64,000 nt of DNA from G016234445 sp964438865 (lineage in GTDB: Bacteria; Chloroflexota; Dehalococcoidia; Tepidiformales; Tepidiformaceae). A program made the translations under genes and the position numbers. The notes under the pieces were generated by a model that had not been told where the DNA came from, did no database searches, and saw nothing but the letters and a program-made list of their open reading frames with translations. This document shows positions 14,827 through 23,383 of the stretch, piece after piece; position 1 is the first letter of the stretch, and every line of letters starts with the position of its first letter. Location: contig CAYTMI010000009.1 in assembly GCA_964438865.1 (NCBI GenBank), forward strand, positions 62,001-126,000, given 5' to 3'.

Positions 14827-16230
14827 GTGTCCGATCCCACAGAGCTCACCCTCGCGGCGGCCGCCGATGCCATCCGTTCCCGGCGCCTCTCCCCGGTCGA
14901 ACTGACCGAGGCCTACCTCGCCCGGATCGAACGCCTGGAACCCCGGCTCAACGCCTACATCACCGTCACCGCCGGACGCGGCCGCGAAGATGCTCGCCGC
15001 GCCGAAGCGGAAGTCGCCGCGGGGGAGTACCGGGGGCCGCTCCACGGTATCCCCTTCGGGCTCAAGGACCTCTTCGAGACGGCCGGCATCCGCACGACCG
15101 CGGGATCGAAGATTCTCGGGGACCACGTGCCAGCGGCGGACGGCACCGTCGCGGCACGACTTCGCGCGGCCGGGGCCGTCCTCCTCGGGAAGCAGAACCT
15201 CCACGAATTCGCCTACGGCGCCACCTCCGAGAACCCACACTACGGCCCCGTCCACAACCCCTGGGCGCTCGACCACATCCCCGGCGGCTCCAGCGGTGGT
15301 TCGGCGGCGGCCATCGTCGCCCGCACCGCCCTCGCGACGATGGGTACCGACACCGCCGGCAGCATCCGCATCCCTGCCGCCCTCTCGGGGTGTGTTGGGC
15401 TGAAACCGACCCGCGGCCGGGTGAGCAAACGGGGTGTCATTCCGCTGTCGTGGACGCTCGACCACGCAGGCCCGATTACGCGCACGGTCGAAGACGCGGC
15501 CATCGTGCTCGAAGCAGTCTCCGGTTACGACCCCGGGGACTCGAGCAGCGTCCGCATCCCCGTGCCCTCCTACCGCGACGGCATCGGCGGCGGCGGGAAG
15601 GGGTTGCGAATCGGCGTTCCCCGGGCGTTCTACTTTGACCCGCTCCACGACGAGGTGCGGGCGGCGGTGGAGGCCGCTATCCAGGTCTTCCGTGACCTTG
15701 GGGGCACGGTCCGCGACGTTGACGGCCTCGACTTCGAGCCCTTTGTGGAGGCGCGGGTCCTGGTTCAGCGCGCCGAAGCTCAGCACTACCACGAGCGCTG
15801 GTTCCGCGAGCGGCCCGGGGATTACGGCGCGTCGGTCGCCGAACGGCTTGCGGCGCGCACTCCCGGCGGGCTGGAACTGGTCGCGGCGCACCGCGCTCTC
15901 GCTGCCTACACCGAATCCGTGCGGTCGGTGCTTGAGGAGGTGGACCTGCTGCTCACCCCCACGATGGCCGGCCCGGCCCCCAAGATTGGAGCGGGCGCGC
16001 TCGACTGCGGCCGGGAATCGATGCCTGTTGGGGTTGGACTGGTACGGCTCACGCAGCCATTCAACGCCACCGGGTTGCCGGCGCTCTCAGTACCCTGCGG
16101 GTTCACGCGCGATGGTTTGCCGATTGGCTTGCAACTGGCCGGCCGCGACTTCGACGAAGCGACGGTCCTCCGGGCTGGCCACGCCTACGAGCAGGCGACG
16201 GAGTGGCATCTGCGGCGGCCGGTCCTGTAG
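14827..16230 (+). CDS. Amidase signature family amidohydrolase
   Basis: The 467-residue protein has the Ser-cisSer-Lys machinery: Lys in HGIPFGLKDLFETAGIRTTA, the Gly/Ser-rich loop PGGSSGGSAAAIVA, and GTDTAGSIRIPAALSG holding the nucleophile serine. It begins TELTLAAAADAIRSRRLSPV, like GatA-type amidases. GatA itself is encoded 500 bases downstream on the other strand, so this paralogue is probably a hydrolase of small amides rather than the tRNA amidotransferase subunit. The GTG start has a GAGGGA site and a TATACT promoter element close upstream. Substrate unknown. Confidence 0.85.
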   Translation: MSDPTELTLAAAADAIRSRRLSPVELTEAYLARIERLEPRLNAYITVTAGRGREDARRAEAEVAAGEYRGPLHGIPFGLKDLFETAGIRTTAGSKILGDHVPAADGTVAARLRAAGAVLLGKQNLHEFAYGATSENPHYGPVHNPWALDHIPGGSSGGSAAAIVARTALATMGTDTAGSIRIPAALSGCVGLKPTRGRVSKRGVIPLSWTLDHAGPITRTVEDAAIVLEAVSGYDPGDSSSVRIPVPSYRDGIGGGGKGLRIGVPRAFYFDPLHDEVRAAVEAAIQVFRDLGGTVRDVDGLDFEPFVEARVLVQRAEAQHYHERWFRERPGDYGASVAERLAARTPGGLELVAAHRALAAYTESVRSVLEEVDLLLTPTMAGPAPKIGAGALDCGRESMPVGVGLVRLTQPFNATGLPALSVPCGFTRDGLPIGLQLAGRDFDEATVLRAGHAYEQATEWHLRRPVL

Positions 16231-16258
16231 CCGAAACATCCCGGTCGAGGGGAGCGTG

Positions 16259-16264
16259 TAGGAT
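16259..16264 (+). promoter_or_regulatory. -10 element (TAGGAT) before the antitoxin gene
   Basis: GTGTAGGATATT lies 16 bases before the antitoxin ATG. It could drive the toxin-antitoxin pair independently of the amidase gene. Confidence 0.3.
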
Positions 16265-16280
16265 ATTCCTGAGGGATGTC

Positions 16281-16463
16281 ATGGGCACAGTGAAGCAGGA
16301 AGTCCGGCGGATCGCAGACGAGTTGCCAGAAGACGCCAACTGGGACGACGTGATGGAACGCGTCTATGTCCTGCAAACGATTGAGGCCGGTCTAAAGGCG
16401 GGCCGTGAGGGCCGGATGCGGCCCGTGGAGGAGATCCGTAAGAGCTACGGATTGCCGGATTAG
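16281..16463 (+). CDS. Antitoxin of a ParE/RelE-type toxin-antitoxin pair
   Basis: The 60-residue protein starts MGTVKQEVRRIADELPEDAN and continues WDDVMERVYVLQTIEAGLKA. The ending RPVEEIRKSYGL is the arrangement common to small antitoxins paired with ParE/RelE toxins, where ADELPE.A.WDDLMYRIYVRQ.IE.GL.D...G is conserved. The N-terminal half should form the DNA-binding or dimer part and the C-terminal helix should cover the toxin. The toxin start codon lies six bases after the stop. It probably represses its own promoter together with the toxin, as is usual in these modules. Confidence 0.8.
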   Translation: MGTVKQEVRRIADELPEDANWDDVMERVYVLQTIEAGLKAGREGRMRPVEEIRKSYGLPD

Positions 16464-16469
16464 CGGCCC

Positions 16470-16748
16470 GTGAAGGTCTACTGGACCGAGCCCGCGGAGG
16501 CGCACCTCAGGGCGATTCATGCCTTCCTCTGGAGTTCTTCGCCACGGTTTGCTGATAGGATGATCGACCGCATCACCAGGCGCACCATGCAGATCGGCGA
16601 GTTCCCGAGGTCTGGCCGCGTCCTGCCACCGGCAGCCGCAATCGAAGTTCGTGAAGTCCTGGAGGGCCCATACAGGATCCTCTATGTCGTGGCTCGCGAC
16701 CACGTCGAAATTCTCGGTGTCCTCCACGGCAGCCGGGAGGGAATCTAG
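16470..16748 (+). CDS. Type II toxin, ParE/RelE superfamily
   Basis: The 92-residue protein has the RelE/ParE pattern: VYWTEPAEAHLRAIHAFLWS at the start, a central helix ending GEFPRSGR, the EVREVLEGPYRILYVV strand pair, and a final VEILGVLHGSR strand. Proteins of this form inhibit either mRNA translation (RelE) or DNA gyrase (ParE). R..P..GR and V.....YRI.Y fit ParE more. The GTG start follows the antitoxin by six bases. The stop codon overlaps the end of gatA on the opposite strand by four bases, so the module is fitted tightly into the gap between two amidase-family genes. Confidence 0.85.
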   Translation: MKVYWTEPAEAHLRAIHAFLWSSSPRFADRMIDRITRRTMQIGEFPRSGRVLPPAAAIEVREVLEGPYRILYVVARDHVEILGVLHGSREGI

Positions 16749-18205
16749 AGTTCCGGCAGACGGTTCGCCCAGCCGAGCGCGCGTTCGAAGGCGTGCGCCG
16801 CCATCACGATCCGCGGCTCGTCGAAGAAGTTGCCGATAATCTGCAGACCCACGGGTAGCCCTTCGCTCAGTCCGCAGGGCACGCTGATCGAAGGCAGGCC
16901 GGCCACCGAAGCCGGGAGGGTGTAGATGTCGTTCAGGTACATCGCGTAAGGGTCGTCCACTTTCGCCCCGATGGGGAAGGCAACCGTGGGCGACGTCGGC
17001 GTGACCAGCACGTCATAGCGGGCGAACGCCTCCTGGAACTCGCGGTTGATCACGGTGCGCACCTTCTGCGCCTTCAGATAGTAGGCGTCGTAGTAGCCAG
17101 CACTGAGCGCATACGTCCCGAGCATGATCCGGCGCTTCACTTCGGCGCCGAAGCCTCCCGCCCGGGTGTGCTCCATGTTCTCCCACATGCTCCCGCGCGA
17201 ACGGTCGCTGTAGCCGTACTTCACGCCGTCGTAGCGGGCCAGGTTCGCGCTCGCCTCGCTCGGGGCGATGAGGTAGTAGACCGCCAGCGCGTGTTCGGTG
17301 CTGGGCAGGGAGAGGTCGCGGTCCACGACGCAACCGAGGCCTTCGAGAATAGCCAGCGCTTCCTCGATCCGCGCCTTCACGCCCTCCTCCATCCCGGCGA
17401 TGAAGTACTCCTTCGGCACGCCAATCCGCATCCCCTTGATCTCGCGCCCGAGGTAGTGGCGAAGGTCCGGGAGGGGCTCCGGGTTGCTGGTGCTGTCGCG
17501 GGGGTCGTGGCCGGAGATGCAGTCGGCCATCGTCGCGACATCCTCGACGTCGCGGCCAATTGGCCCCACCTGGTCCAGCGAACTCCCGAAGGCGATGATC
17601 CCGAAGCGTGACACCCGCCCGTACGTTGGGTCCATCCCCACCATCCCGCACAGCGCGGCCGGCTGCCGGATACTCCCGCCGGTGTCGCTCCCGAGCGCGA
17701 CAAGGCACTCGCCCGCGGCGACGGCCGCTGCCGACCCGCCCGAACTCCCGCCCGGGACGAGCGAAAGGTTCCACGGGTTGTGCGAGGGCCCGAAGGCCGA
17801 ATGCTCGGTGCTCGAACCCATCGCGAATTCGTCCATGTTCGACTTGCCCACCATCACGGCGCCCGCGCGGAGCAGCTGCTCGTAGACGTGGCTGTCGTAA
17901 GGAGGGATGAAGTTTTCGAGGATCCGCGACCCGGCGGTGGTCCGCACGCCCGCGGTGACGATCAGGTCTTTCACCGCCACCGGGATCCCGGTGAGGGGCG
18001 TCGCCGTGCCTGCCGCGAACCGGACGTCGGCCTGGTGGGCCTGCTGGAGCGCCAGGTCAGCGGTGGTCGTGATGTAGGCGTGGACACGCTCTTCCACGGC
18101 CGCCATTCGTGATAGGACGGACTCGGTGAGCTCCACCGCCGTGAACTCTTTCGAACGGAGGCCTTCGTGGGCTTCGTGGGCGGTCAGCCGCCAGAGGTCG
18201 CTCAT
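16745..18205 (-). CDS. gatA: Aspartyl/glutamyl-tRNA amidotransferase subunit A
   Basis: GatA releases ammonia from glutamine and, in the GatCAB complex, converts misacylated Glu-tRNA(Gln) or Asp-tRNA(Asn) to the amide forms. The 486-residue length is typical. Visible motifs are GIPVAVKDLIVTAGVRTTAG with the catalytic Lys, PGGSSGGSAAAVAAG, and LGSDTGGSIRQPAALCG with the nucleophile Ser. The C-terminal part has DVLVTPTSPTVAFPIG and SVPCGLSEGLPVGLQIIG. The ATG overlaps the gatC stop codon by four bases, so the subunits are translationally coupled. gatB is not in this window. Confidence 0.95.
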   Translation of the reverse strand: MSDLWRLTAHEAHEGLRSKEFTAVELTESVLSRMAAVEERVHAYITTTADLALQQAHQADVRFAAGTATPLTGIPVAVKDLIVTAGVRTTAGSRILENFIPPYDSHVYEQLLRAGAVMVGKSNMDEFAMGSSTEHSAFGPSHNPWNLSLVPGGSSGGSAAAVAAGECLVALGSDTGGSIRQPAALCGMVGMDPTYGRVSRFGIIAFGSSLDQVGPIGRDVEDVATMADCISGHDPRDSTSNPEPLPDLRHYLGREIKGMRIGVPKEYFIAGMEEGVKARIEEALAILEGLGCVVDRDLSLPSTEHALAVYYLIAPSEASANLARYDGVKYGYSDRSRGSMWENMEHTRAGGFGAEVKRRIMLGTYALSAGYYDAYYLKAQKVRTVINREFQEAFARYDVLVTPTSPTVAFPIGAKVDDPYAMYLNDIYTLPASVAGLPSISVPCGLSEGLPVGLQIIGNFFDEPRIVMAAHAFERALGWANRLPEL

Positions 18206-18489
18206 TCCAGCACCGCCCGCACCCTGAAGAACCCCTCCTCCTGCTCGGGAGCGTTCTTCAGGATCTCCGCGCGTGGCAGCGACGATGCAACTTCATCGGC
18301 CCGCATGACGTTGAAGAGAGGGAGGGGATGTGCCGTGGGCTCAACAGCCTCGGTGTCCACCGCCGAAAGTGCGGAAAAGTGATCAAGGATGCCGGAAAGC
18401 TGGTTCGCGAGGCGTTCCACCTCGGTCTCCGTGAGCGCAATCCGGGCGAGTTTCGCGATGTGGAGGACGTCTTCTGGGGTGAGAGCCAT
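18202..18489 (-). CDS. gatC: Aspartyl/glutamyl-tRNA amidotransferase subunit C
   Basis: The 95-residue protein begins MALTPEDVLHIAKLARIALT followed by E.EVERLANQLSGILDHF, and has P.FNVMRADEV and E.LKNAPEQEEGFFRV near the end. All are standard GatC features. GatC wraps around GatA and holds the GatCAB complex together. It starts the gatC-gatA operon. The divergent penicillin-binding protein gene lies 138 bases away. Confidence 0.93.
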   Translation of the reverse strand: MALTPEDVLHIAKLARIALTETEVERLANQLSGILDHFSALSAVDTEAVEPTAHPLPLFNVMRADEVASSLPRAEILKNAPEQEEGFFRVRAVLE

Positions 18490-18551
18490 GCAAGTGAGCG
18501 TACAACGACAATACCTTTACCGCGCGCGTGGCCCGGAGATCCCGGCTTTGC

Positions 18552-18557
18552 TACGCT
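18552..18557 (+). promoter_or_regulatory. -10 element (TACGCT) before the penicillin-binding protein gene
   Basis: TTGCTACGCTCGG fits the local GCTAnnCT pattern. It lies 70 bases before the GTG start and no -35 box is clear. Confidence 0.3.
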
Positions 18558-18627
18558 CGGAAGCGATGGATCACCCCCTGCCGCAGTGGTCCCCAGCCGT
18601 GGCCGGGGAAGCCCCCGAGGGCCGCGC

Positions 18628-21600
18628 GTGAACAGTGTCTACAAGCGCCGTCTCCTTCGCGCCCGGTCGCGGCGCCGCCGCGGCGGCATGCCCTGGTGGG
18701 TAACCGGCCTTCTCGCCCTCTTCGCGCTCGGGTCCATCTGCGCCGCGGCGGCTATCGGCGCCGTCTTCGCGGTCTACCAGTCCTACGCCGAGGACTACGT
18801 GCCTATCGACGAAAAGCTCCGCCAGACCAACATCGGTCTCACCGAAATCTACGACCGTGGCGGCCCCGATACTGGCGTCCTCCTTGGCGCGCTGACGAAC
18901 TCCGACGCCCAGCTCCTGGAACCCGTGCCCCTCGACCAGATCTCCCGCTGGGTCATTCAGGCCACCATCTCCACGGAAGACGACAGCTTCGAAACGAACC
19001 CCGGCGTCAACCTCCGCGGCCTCATGCGCGCGGCGTGGGAGAACTACACCCAGGGCGGCATTGGTTCCGGCACGGGCGGCTCGTCGATCACCCAGCAGCT
19101 CATCAAGAACGTCTACATCTGCCCCAACATCGGCGACGAGCAAACCCGCTGCGTCACCGCCGCCCGGACGATCGACCGCAAACTTCGCGAAATCACCTAC
19201 GCCCTGGAACTGGAAAAGGACTACACCAAGGACGACATCCTGACGTGGTACCTGAACCAGATCTCCTACGCCGACCGCTACGTGGGCATCCAGGCGGCGG
19301 CGCAGGGGTACTTTCGCAAGGACGCAGTCGACCTCACCCTCGGCGAGGCGGCGCTCCTCGCGGGCGTCCCGGCATTCCCGACGAAGTACCACCCGCGCCT
19401 GAACTGCGTGATCGACAAGGACGACCCTGAAGGAAAGGCCTGCGTCGTCGATGGCCTCGGCCGGACCGTGGTCGGTGGCGACGCCAAGCAGCGCCAGGAA
19501 GACGTGCTCGACCTGATGGTCCGCCATGGCCGGGCGACCTTCGCGGAGGCGGAAGCTGCCAAGGCGGAGGACATCCGCGTCTACGGGACCACGAACCCGA
19601 TCAAGTCCGCTGCCTTCATCGACAACCAGGTGGAGCCCCGGCTCGTGCGGATGTGCGAAGCAGGCTGGCTCCCCAAGGTGCCCGGGGCGACCGACTGCAC
19701 GGCCAGCGTCCACGCCGCGGGCTATCGCGTCACGACGACGCTCGACTGGAAGGCGACCGAGCGCGCCACCCAGCTGATCCAGGAGTGGGTCGCGGACGGC
19801 GAGGCCAAGGAGTGCGACTGCCACAACGCCGCCATCGTGACGATCGAGCCGAGCACCGGCCAGGTGACAGTCTACGCGGCGAATCGCAACCCGAATGAGC
19901 TCGCGGACCGCCGCGTCGCGGGGAATGTCGACCAGCTGACGGAGATCAACCAGCCGGGCTCTTCGTTCAAACCGGCCGTCTACCTCACCTGGTTCGACGT
20001 CCTTGGGAAGGCGCCCCTCAACATCTTCTGGGACACGAGCCCTCTGACGATCGAAGGGGTCGCTATCACGAACCCGCGCTCCGATGCGGGCTACGAAGGC
20101 GCGGGCCTCATCTCCGCCCGCGCGGCGCTGGGCGGCTCGCAGAACGTCGGCGCCTTCCGGGCTGCGCAGGAAGCCGGCCCCGACAACGTCATCGAAATGG
20201 CCAAGAAGCTGGGGATCACCACCCTCCAGCAGTACTTCGACCCCACCTGGAATTCGCACGCCGACGTCACCTACGGCGCGTCGATCGCGACCGGCGGCGC
20301 GAACATCCGCGCCATCGACATGGCCTACATGAACTCCGTCTTCGCCAACATGGGCGCCATGGTCGGCGTGGAAACCCTGGCCAGGACCATCGAGCCAAAG
20401 GATCTTAAGAGTTTCGCCTTCACCGAGGGGGCCGAGTACGACCGCGCCTATAAGCAGTACCAGGACTTTGGCCGCGGCCACATCCGCCTTCCCGGCACGC
20501 GCGAACTGGACCCGATCGTCGTCCTCCAGGTGGAGGACATCGACGGCAACGTGCTCTTCACCCAGGGCGAACCAAAGCGTAAGCAGGTGGTCGACGCGGG
20601 TTCGGTCTGGCTGCTCAACTCCGTCATCTCCGACTGCACCTCCCGGTTCATCATCTGGGGCTGCGGCGGGAGCAACAACGACCTCGCGCTCGATTCGTTC
20701 GTCGATGGCGTGAAGATCCCGACCGGCGCGAAGACCGGCACCCAGCAGGGCCCGCTGAGCGCCGCCGACACACTCGAAACGTGGATGAACGGCTATTCCC
20801 GTTACGCCGCCACGGCCCTTTGGGTTGGCAACGCGACCAACGAACTGGTCCGCGACGGTCCCGGCGCAAACTACGCCACGGCCAACACCACGGTCCGCCT
20901 CTTCAAGAACTGGATGGGCGAATACCACGCCATGCTCAAGTCGCAGGGGGTCTTCAGCGTCCCCGAAGGCTTCGAAGCGCTCCGGCCGAACAACGTGGCG
21001 TTGAGGGACGTCGAGACGCCCGCCACCGACCGCATCTACACCTCAAACGGCAAGGACCCCCCGAAGTTCTGCGAGCAGGCCGTCCGGGGCTGGGTGCGCA
21101 CCGATGTCACCTTCAAGAGAGACTGCGAAGCGAAGGACATCGACAGCCGCAACGGCCTCCTGGCCAGCGACCAGACGCCCGCCCAGTTCCGCGTCAGCAA
21201 GAAGTTCGTGAAGCTCCCCGGGTTCAAGGCCGACCTTGCGAAGACACTCGCGGAGAAGACGCACATCCCGATCGTCCCGACCGAAAAGAGCGCCGGGCAG
21301 GTTGCGGTCGCCATCACCAACCCGACGAACGGCAAGACGATCACGGCCAACTCCGAGGTGGTCGGCAGCGTCCAGGCCAGCAACGTGAAGACCTGGAAAC
21401 TCGAGATCGGTGCGGGGAGCAACCCGACCGAGTGGAAGACCATCGGCACCGGGACGACGCGCGTCCAGAACGCCGTCCTCGGGACGATTGACCTGAAGGA
21501 CCTCAAGGATGGCGTCTACACCGTTCGGCTCACGGCGGAGGACGCGGTCATCATCGGACTCTCGACATCGGTGACGATCAACGTCAAGAAGGGCCCCGGC

Positions 21601-21672
21601 GGCACGACTACCCCAACGGAGACCGGCACTCCGTCGCCGTCGCCGTCGCCGTCGGCCACGCCGACGCCTTAG
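18628..21672 (+). CDS. Class A penicillin-binding protein (PBP1A type) with Ig-like C-terminal domain
   Basis: The 1014-residue bifunctional peptidoglycan synthase has a basic cytosolic start (RRLLRARSRRRRGG) and one transmembrane helix at about 28-52. The GT51 glycosyltransferase domain has catalytic Glu117 in STEDDSFETNPGVN and GGSSITQQLIKN. The transpeptidase domain has Ser445 in QPGSSFKP, SQN near 504 and KTGT from 702. After about residue 890 comes an Ig-like/Big domain (ITNPTNGKTIT...VYTVRLTAED) and a Thr/Pro/Ser tail ending SPSPSPSATPTP. Such an extracellular extension probably contacts peptidoglycan or sits in the wall. Insertions with paired cysteines (CPNIGDEQTRC) lie in the GT51 part. 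Start is GTG; coding potential upstream lacks family similarity. Confidence 0.92.
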   Translation: MNSVYKRRLLRARSRRRRGGMPWWVTGLLALFALGSICAAAAIGAVFAVYQSYAEDYVPIDEKLRQTNIGLTEIYDRGGPDTGVLLGALTNSDAQLLEPVPLDQISRWVIQATISTEDDSFETNPGVNLRGLMRAAWENYTQGGIGSGTGGSSITQQLIKNVYICPNIGDEQTRCVTAARTIDRKLREITYALELEKDYTKDDILTWYLNQISYADRYVGIQAAAQGYFRKDAVDLTLGEAALLAGVPAFPTKYHPRLNCVIDKDDPEGKACVVDGLGRTVVGGDAKQRQEDVLDLMVRHGRATFAEAEAAKAEDIRVYGTTNPIKSAAFIDNQVEPRLVRMCEAGWLPKVPGATDCTASVHAAGYRVTTTLDWKATERATQLIQEWVADGEAKECDCHNAAIVTIEPSTGQVTVYAANRNPNELADRRVAGNVDQLTEINQPGSSFKPAVYLTWFDVLGKAPLNIFWDTSPLTIEGVAITNPRSDAGYEGAGLISARAALGGSQNVGAFRAAQEAGPDNVIEMAKKLGITTLQQYFDPTWNSHADVTYGASIATGGANIRAIDMAYMNSVFANMGAMVGVETLARTIEPKDLKSFAFTEGAEYDRAYKQYQDFGRGHIRLPGTRELDPIVVLQVEDIDGNVLFTQGEPKRKQVVDAGSVWLLNSVISDCTSRFIIWGCGGSNNDLALDSFVDGVKIPTGAKTGTQQGPLSAADTLETWMNGYSRYAATALWVGNATNELVRDGPGANYATANTTVRLFKNWMGEYHAMLKSQGVFSVPEGFEALRPNNVALRDVETPATDRIYTSNGKDPPKFCEQAVRGWVRTDVTFKRDCEAKDIDSRNGLLASDQTPAQFRVSKKFVKLPGFKADLAKTLAEKTHIPIVPTEKSAGQVAVAITNPTNGKTITANSEVVGSVQASNVKTWKLEIGAGSNPTEWKTIGTGTTRVQNAVLGTIDLKDLKDGVYTVRLTAEDAVIIGLSTSVTINVKKGPGGTTTPTETGTPSPSPSPSATPTP

Positions 21673-22586
21673 CGGAAGCGGAAGCCTTCCCTGAGCCCGG
21701 CCGCGGCGGCCCATTCCCCTGCGCCCGTCTTCTTGGCGCCTTCCGGCTGCACCCGGAGCACGCGGAGGACGCCGCCGTTCAGCCGGACCGTGAACCCGTC
21801 GCCGTCCACCGTCAGCACCCGCCCGGGCATCCCCGCTGCCTGCTCGCCGGTCAGGCGAGAGTCGAAGAAGCGCAGCTTCGCATCGGCGTACGTCGTCCAC
21901 GCCCCCGGTTGCGGGTTGCACCCCCGGATCCGGGCGTAGATCTGGTGGGCGGGTTCGTGCCAGCGAATCTCACCGTGGGGCTCGCCGCACGGCGGTTCGT
22001 AGGTGGCCAGAGCGTGGTCCTGGGCGTGGTGGGGCGGGTTACCCGCCGCCACCAGTGCTACCGACTCCGCCACCGCGTCGATCCCCATCGGGAACAGCTT
22101 GTCGAAATAGAGCGAGCCGACGGTGTCGTCCGGGCCGATCGGGCAGCGCTTCTGGAGGAGGACCGGCCCGGCGTCGATCCCCTTTTCGGGCCAGAACATC
22201 GTCAGCCCGGTTTCGGTGTCCCCGTTGATGATCGCCCAGTTGATGGCCGAGCTCCCCCGGTGAAGCGGCAACAGGCTCGGGTGGTACTGGACCGTCCCCT
22301 GGCGGGGCAGACCGAAGACGGAGTCGGGCAGGATCTCCGTCACGAACGCCATCACGCAGAGATCGCCGGCAATTGCGGCCCACTGGCCCAGCCCTCCGGG
22401 GGACTTCAGCGAGGCCGTGTCGAGCAGCGGGATACCCGCCTCCTCCGCCGCCTTCCAGAGTGGGTCCGGGCGGCCGGGGTCGCGGGGCGCCGGGGCGCTC
22501 ACCCCGGACAACTCCACTCCCTCGGCCTGGAGCCGACGGAGCGCTGCCTCACCGAACGCGGCCTGGCCAATCAGTGACACACGCAT
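21669..22586 (-). CDS. Formyltransferase-fold protein, closest by motif to 10-formyl-THF hydrolase/dehydrogenase N-terminal domain
   Basis: The 305-residue protein has the N-terminal formyltransferase fold and a C-terminal Fmt-like domain. Annotation as methionyl-tRNA formyltransferase is possible, but details match the N-terminal hydrolase domain of ALDH1L1: VSLIGQAAFGEAAL, QYHPSLLPLHRGSSAINWAI with His102, MFWPEKGIDAGPVLLQK with Asp138, and DDTVGSLYFDKLFPMGI. Fmt normally has N.H.SLLP, whereas here Gln100 stands where the Asn would be. It may hydrolyse 10-formyltetrahydrofolate or formylate another acceptor. The fused aldehyde dehydrogenase part is absent. Its stop codon overlaps that of the penicillin-binding protein gene by four bases. 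Its leader is duplicated near 12.3 kb. Confidence 0.75.
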   Translation of the reverse strand: MRVSLIGQAAFGEAALRRLQAEGVELSGVSAPAPRDPGRPDPLWKAAEEAGIPLLDTASLKSPGGLGQWAAIAGDLCVMAFVTEILPDSVFGLPRQGTVQYHPSLLPLHRGSSAINWAIINGDTETGLTMFWPEKGIDAGPVLLQKRCPIGPDDTVGSLYFDKLFPMGIDAVAESVALVAAGNPPHHAQDHALATYEPPCGEPHGEIRWHEPAHQIYARIRGCNPQPGAWTTYADAKLRFFDSRLTGEQAAGMPGRVLTVDGDGFTVRLNGGVLRVLRVQPEGAKKTGAGEWAAAAGLREGFRFR

Positions 22587-22878
22587 GCTGTCATCTCCCC
22601 GGGGAATCCCCGCGGAGTGTACCGCACCGCGGGTCTCCAGCCTCGGCACGCCGTTCAGGAACGGTGACCGCGGGACAGCCGCCGAAAAGCCGTGCGCTCC
22701 TTCGCCCCGCTGCGTCACATCCCGCCGTCGCGTACACTCAGGTGACTATGGGTACGGCTCAGAGCAGAAGAGGTTCCCGGGGCGACGCAACGCACGTCGC
22801 CCCTGCGCGCCGGTAGCGCCCGCAGCCCGGCCCTGCCCCTCAGCGGGCGTACCCTTCTCTGTCCCCCAGGAGTTCCCT
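22587..22878. other. Intergenic region between divergent formyltransferase and acetyltransferase genes
   Basis: The 292 bases contain, next to the formyltransferase start, the source or sister copy (22575-22644) of the 70-base repeat found at 12314-12383, including a TCCCCGGGGA palindrome. The right part is GC-rich and carries only the AGGAG site of the acetyltransferase. No RNA gene or terminator was recognised. Confidence 0.5.
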
Positions 22879-23376
22879 TTGATTTCTATCGAGGCGGCGC
22901 GGATCGCCGACGCCGAAGCTATCCATCAACTCGTCACCTTCTGGGCCGACCGCGGCGACATGCTCCACCGGCCCGTTGGCGAAATCTTCGAAGCCATCCG
23001 CGACTTCAAGGTTGTCCGTCTCGAAGGCGCCGTCGTCGCTTGCGGCTCGCTCCACATCATGGGCTCCGACCTCGCGGAAGTGCGGTCGCTGGCGGTGCGC
23101 GAAGACCTCCAGGTCAAGGGGATCGGCGCGGCGATCGTCTCCGCCTGCATCGATGATGCGCGCAGCTTCGGACTCGACCGCGTGTTCGCCCTCACCTACC
23201 GCCCGGGGTTTTTCGAAAAGCAGGGGTTCCGCATCGCCAACGTGATGGAGTTTCCCCAGAAGGTCTGGAACGAGTGCGTCCGCTGCCCGTTCTTCACCAA
23301 CTGCAAGGAGGTGGCGGTGGTGCTCGACCTCAACCCGCGCGAGAACCTCGGCCTGCCCGTGCTCGGGAGCGGCTAA
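22879..23376 (+). CDS. GNAT N-acetyltransferase, ArgA-like (amino-acid N-acetyltransferase)
   Basis: The 165-residue protein is a stand-alone GNAT domain. The acetyl-CoA site is RSLAVREDLQVKGIGAAI, followed by GLDRVFALTYRPGFFEKQGF and, near the end, VWNECVRCPFFTNCKEVAVV. The cysteine cluster and the FALTY.P.FFEK.GF block are typical of short N-acetylglutamate synthase-type enzymes that begin arginine biosynthesis. I chose a TTG start because AGGAG lies six bases before it and no ATG in this frame is close. No other arginine genes are in the window, so the pathway role is inferred from family resemblance. Confidence 0.8.
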   Translation: MISIEAARIADAEAIHQLVTFWADRGDMLHRPVGEIFEAIRDFKVVRLEGAVVACGSLHIMGSDLAEVRSLAVREDLQVKGIGAAIVSACIDDARSFGLDRVFALTYRPGFFEKQGFRIANVMEFPQKVWNECVRCPFFTNCKEVAVVLDLNPRENLGLPVLGSG

Positions 23377-23383
23377 GGCAGCT

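Noticed and set aside
21600..21671. SPSPSPS / TPTP codon repeats as a tandem-repeat element.
   Set aside because: It is the in-frame low-complexity tail of the penicillin-binding protein, a common wall-spanning linker type.
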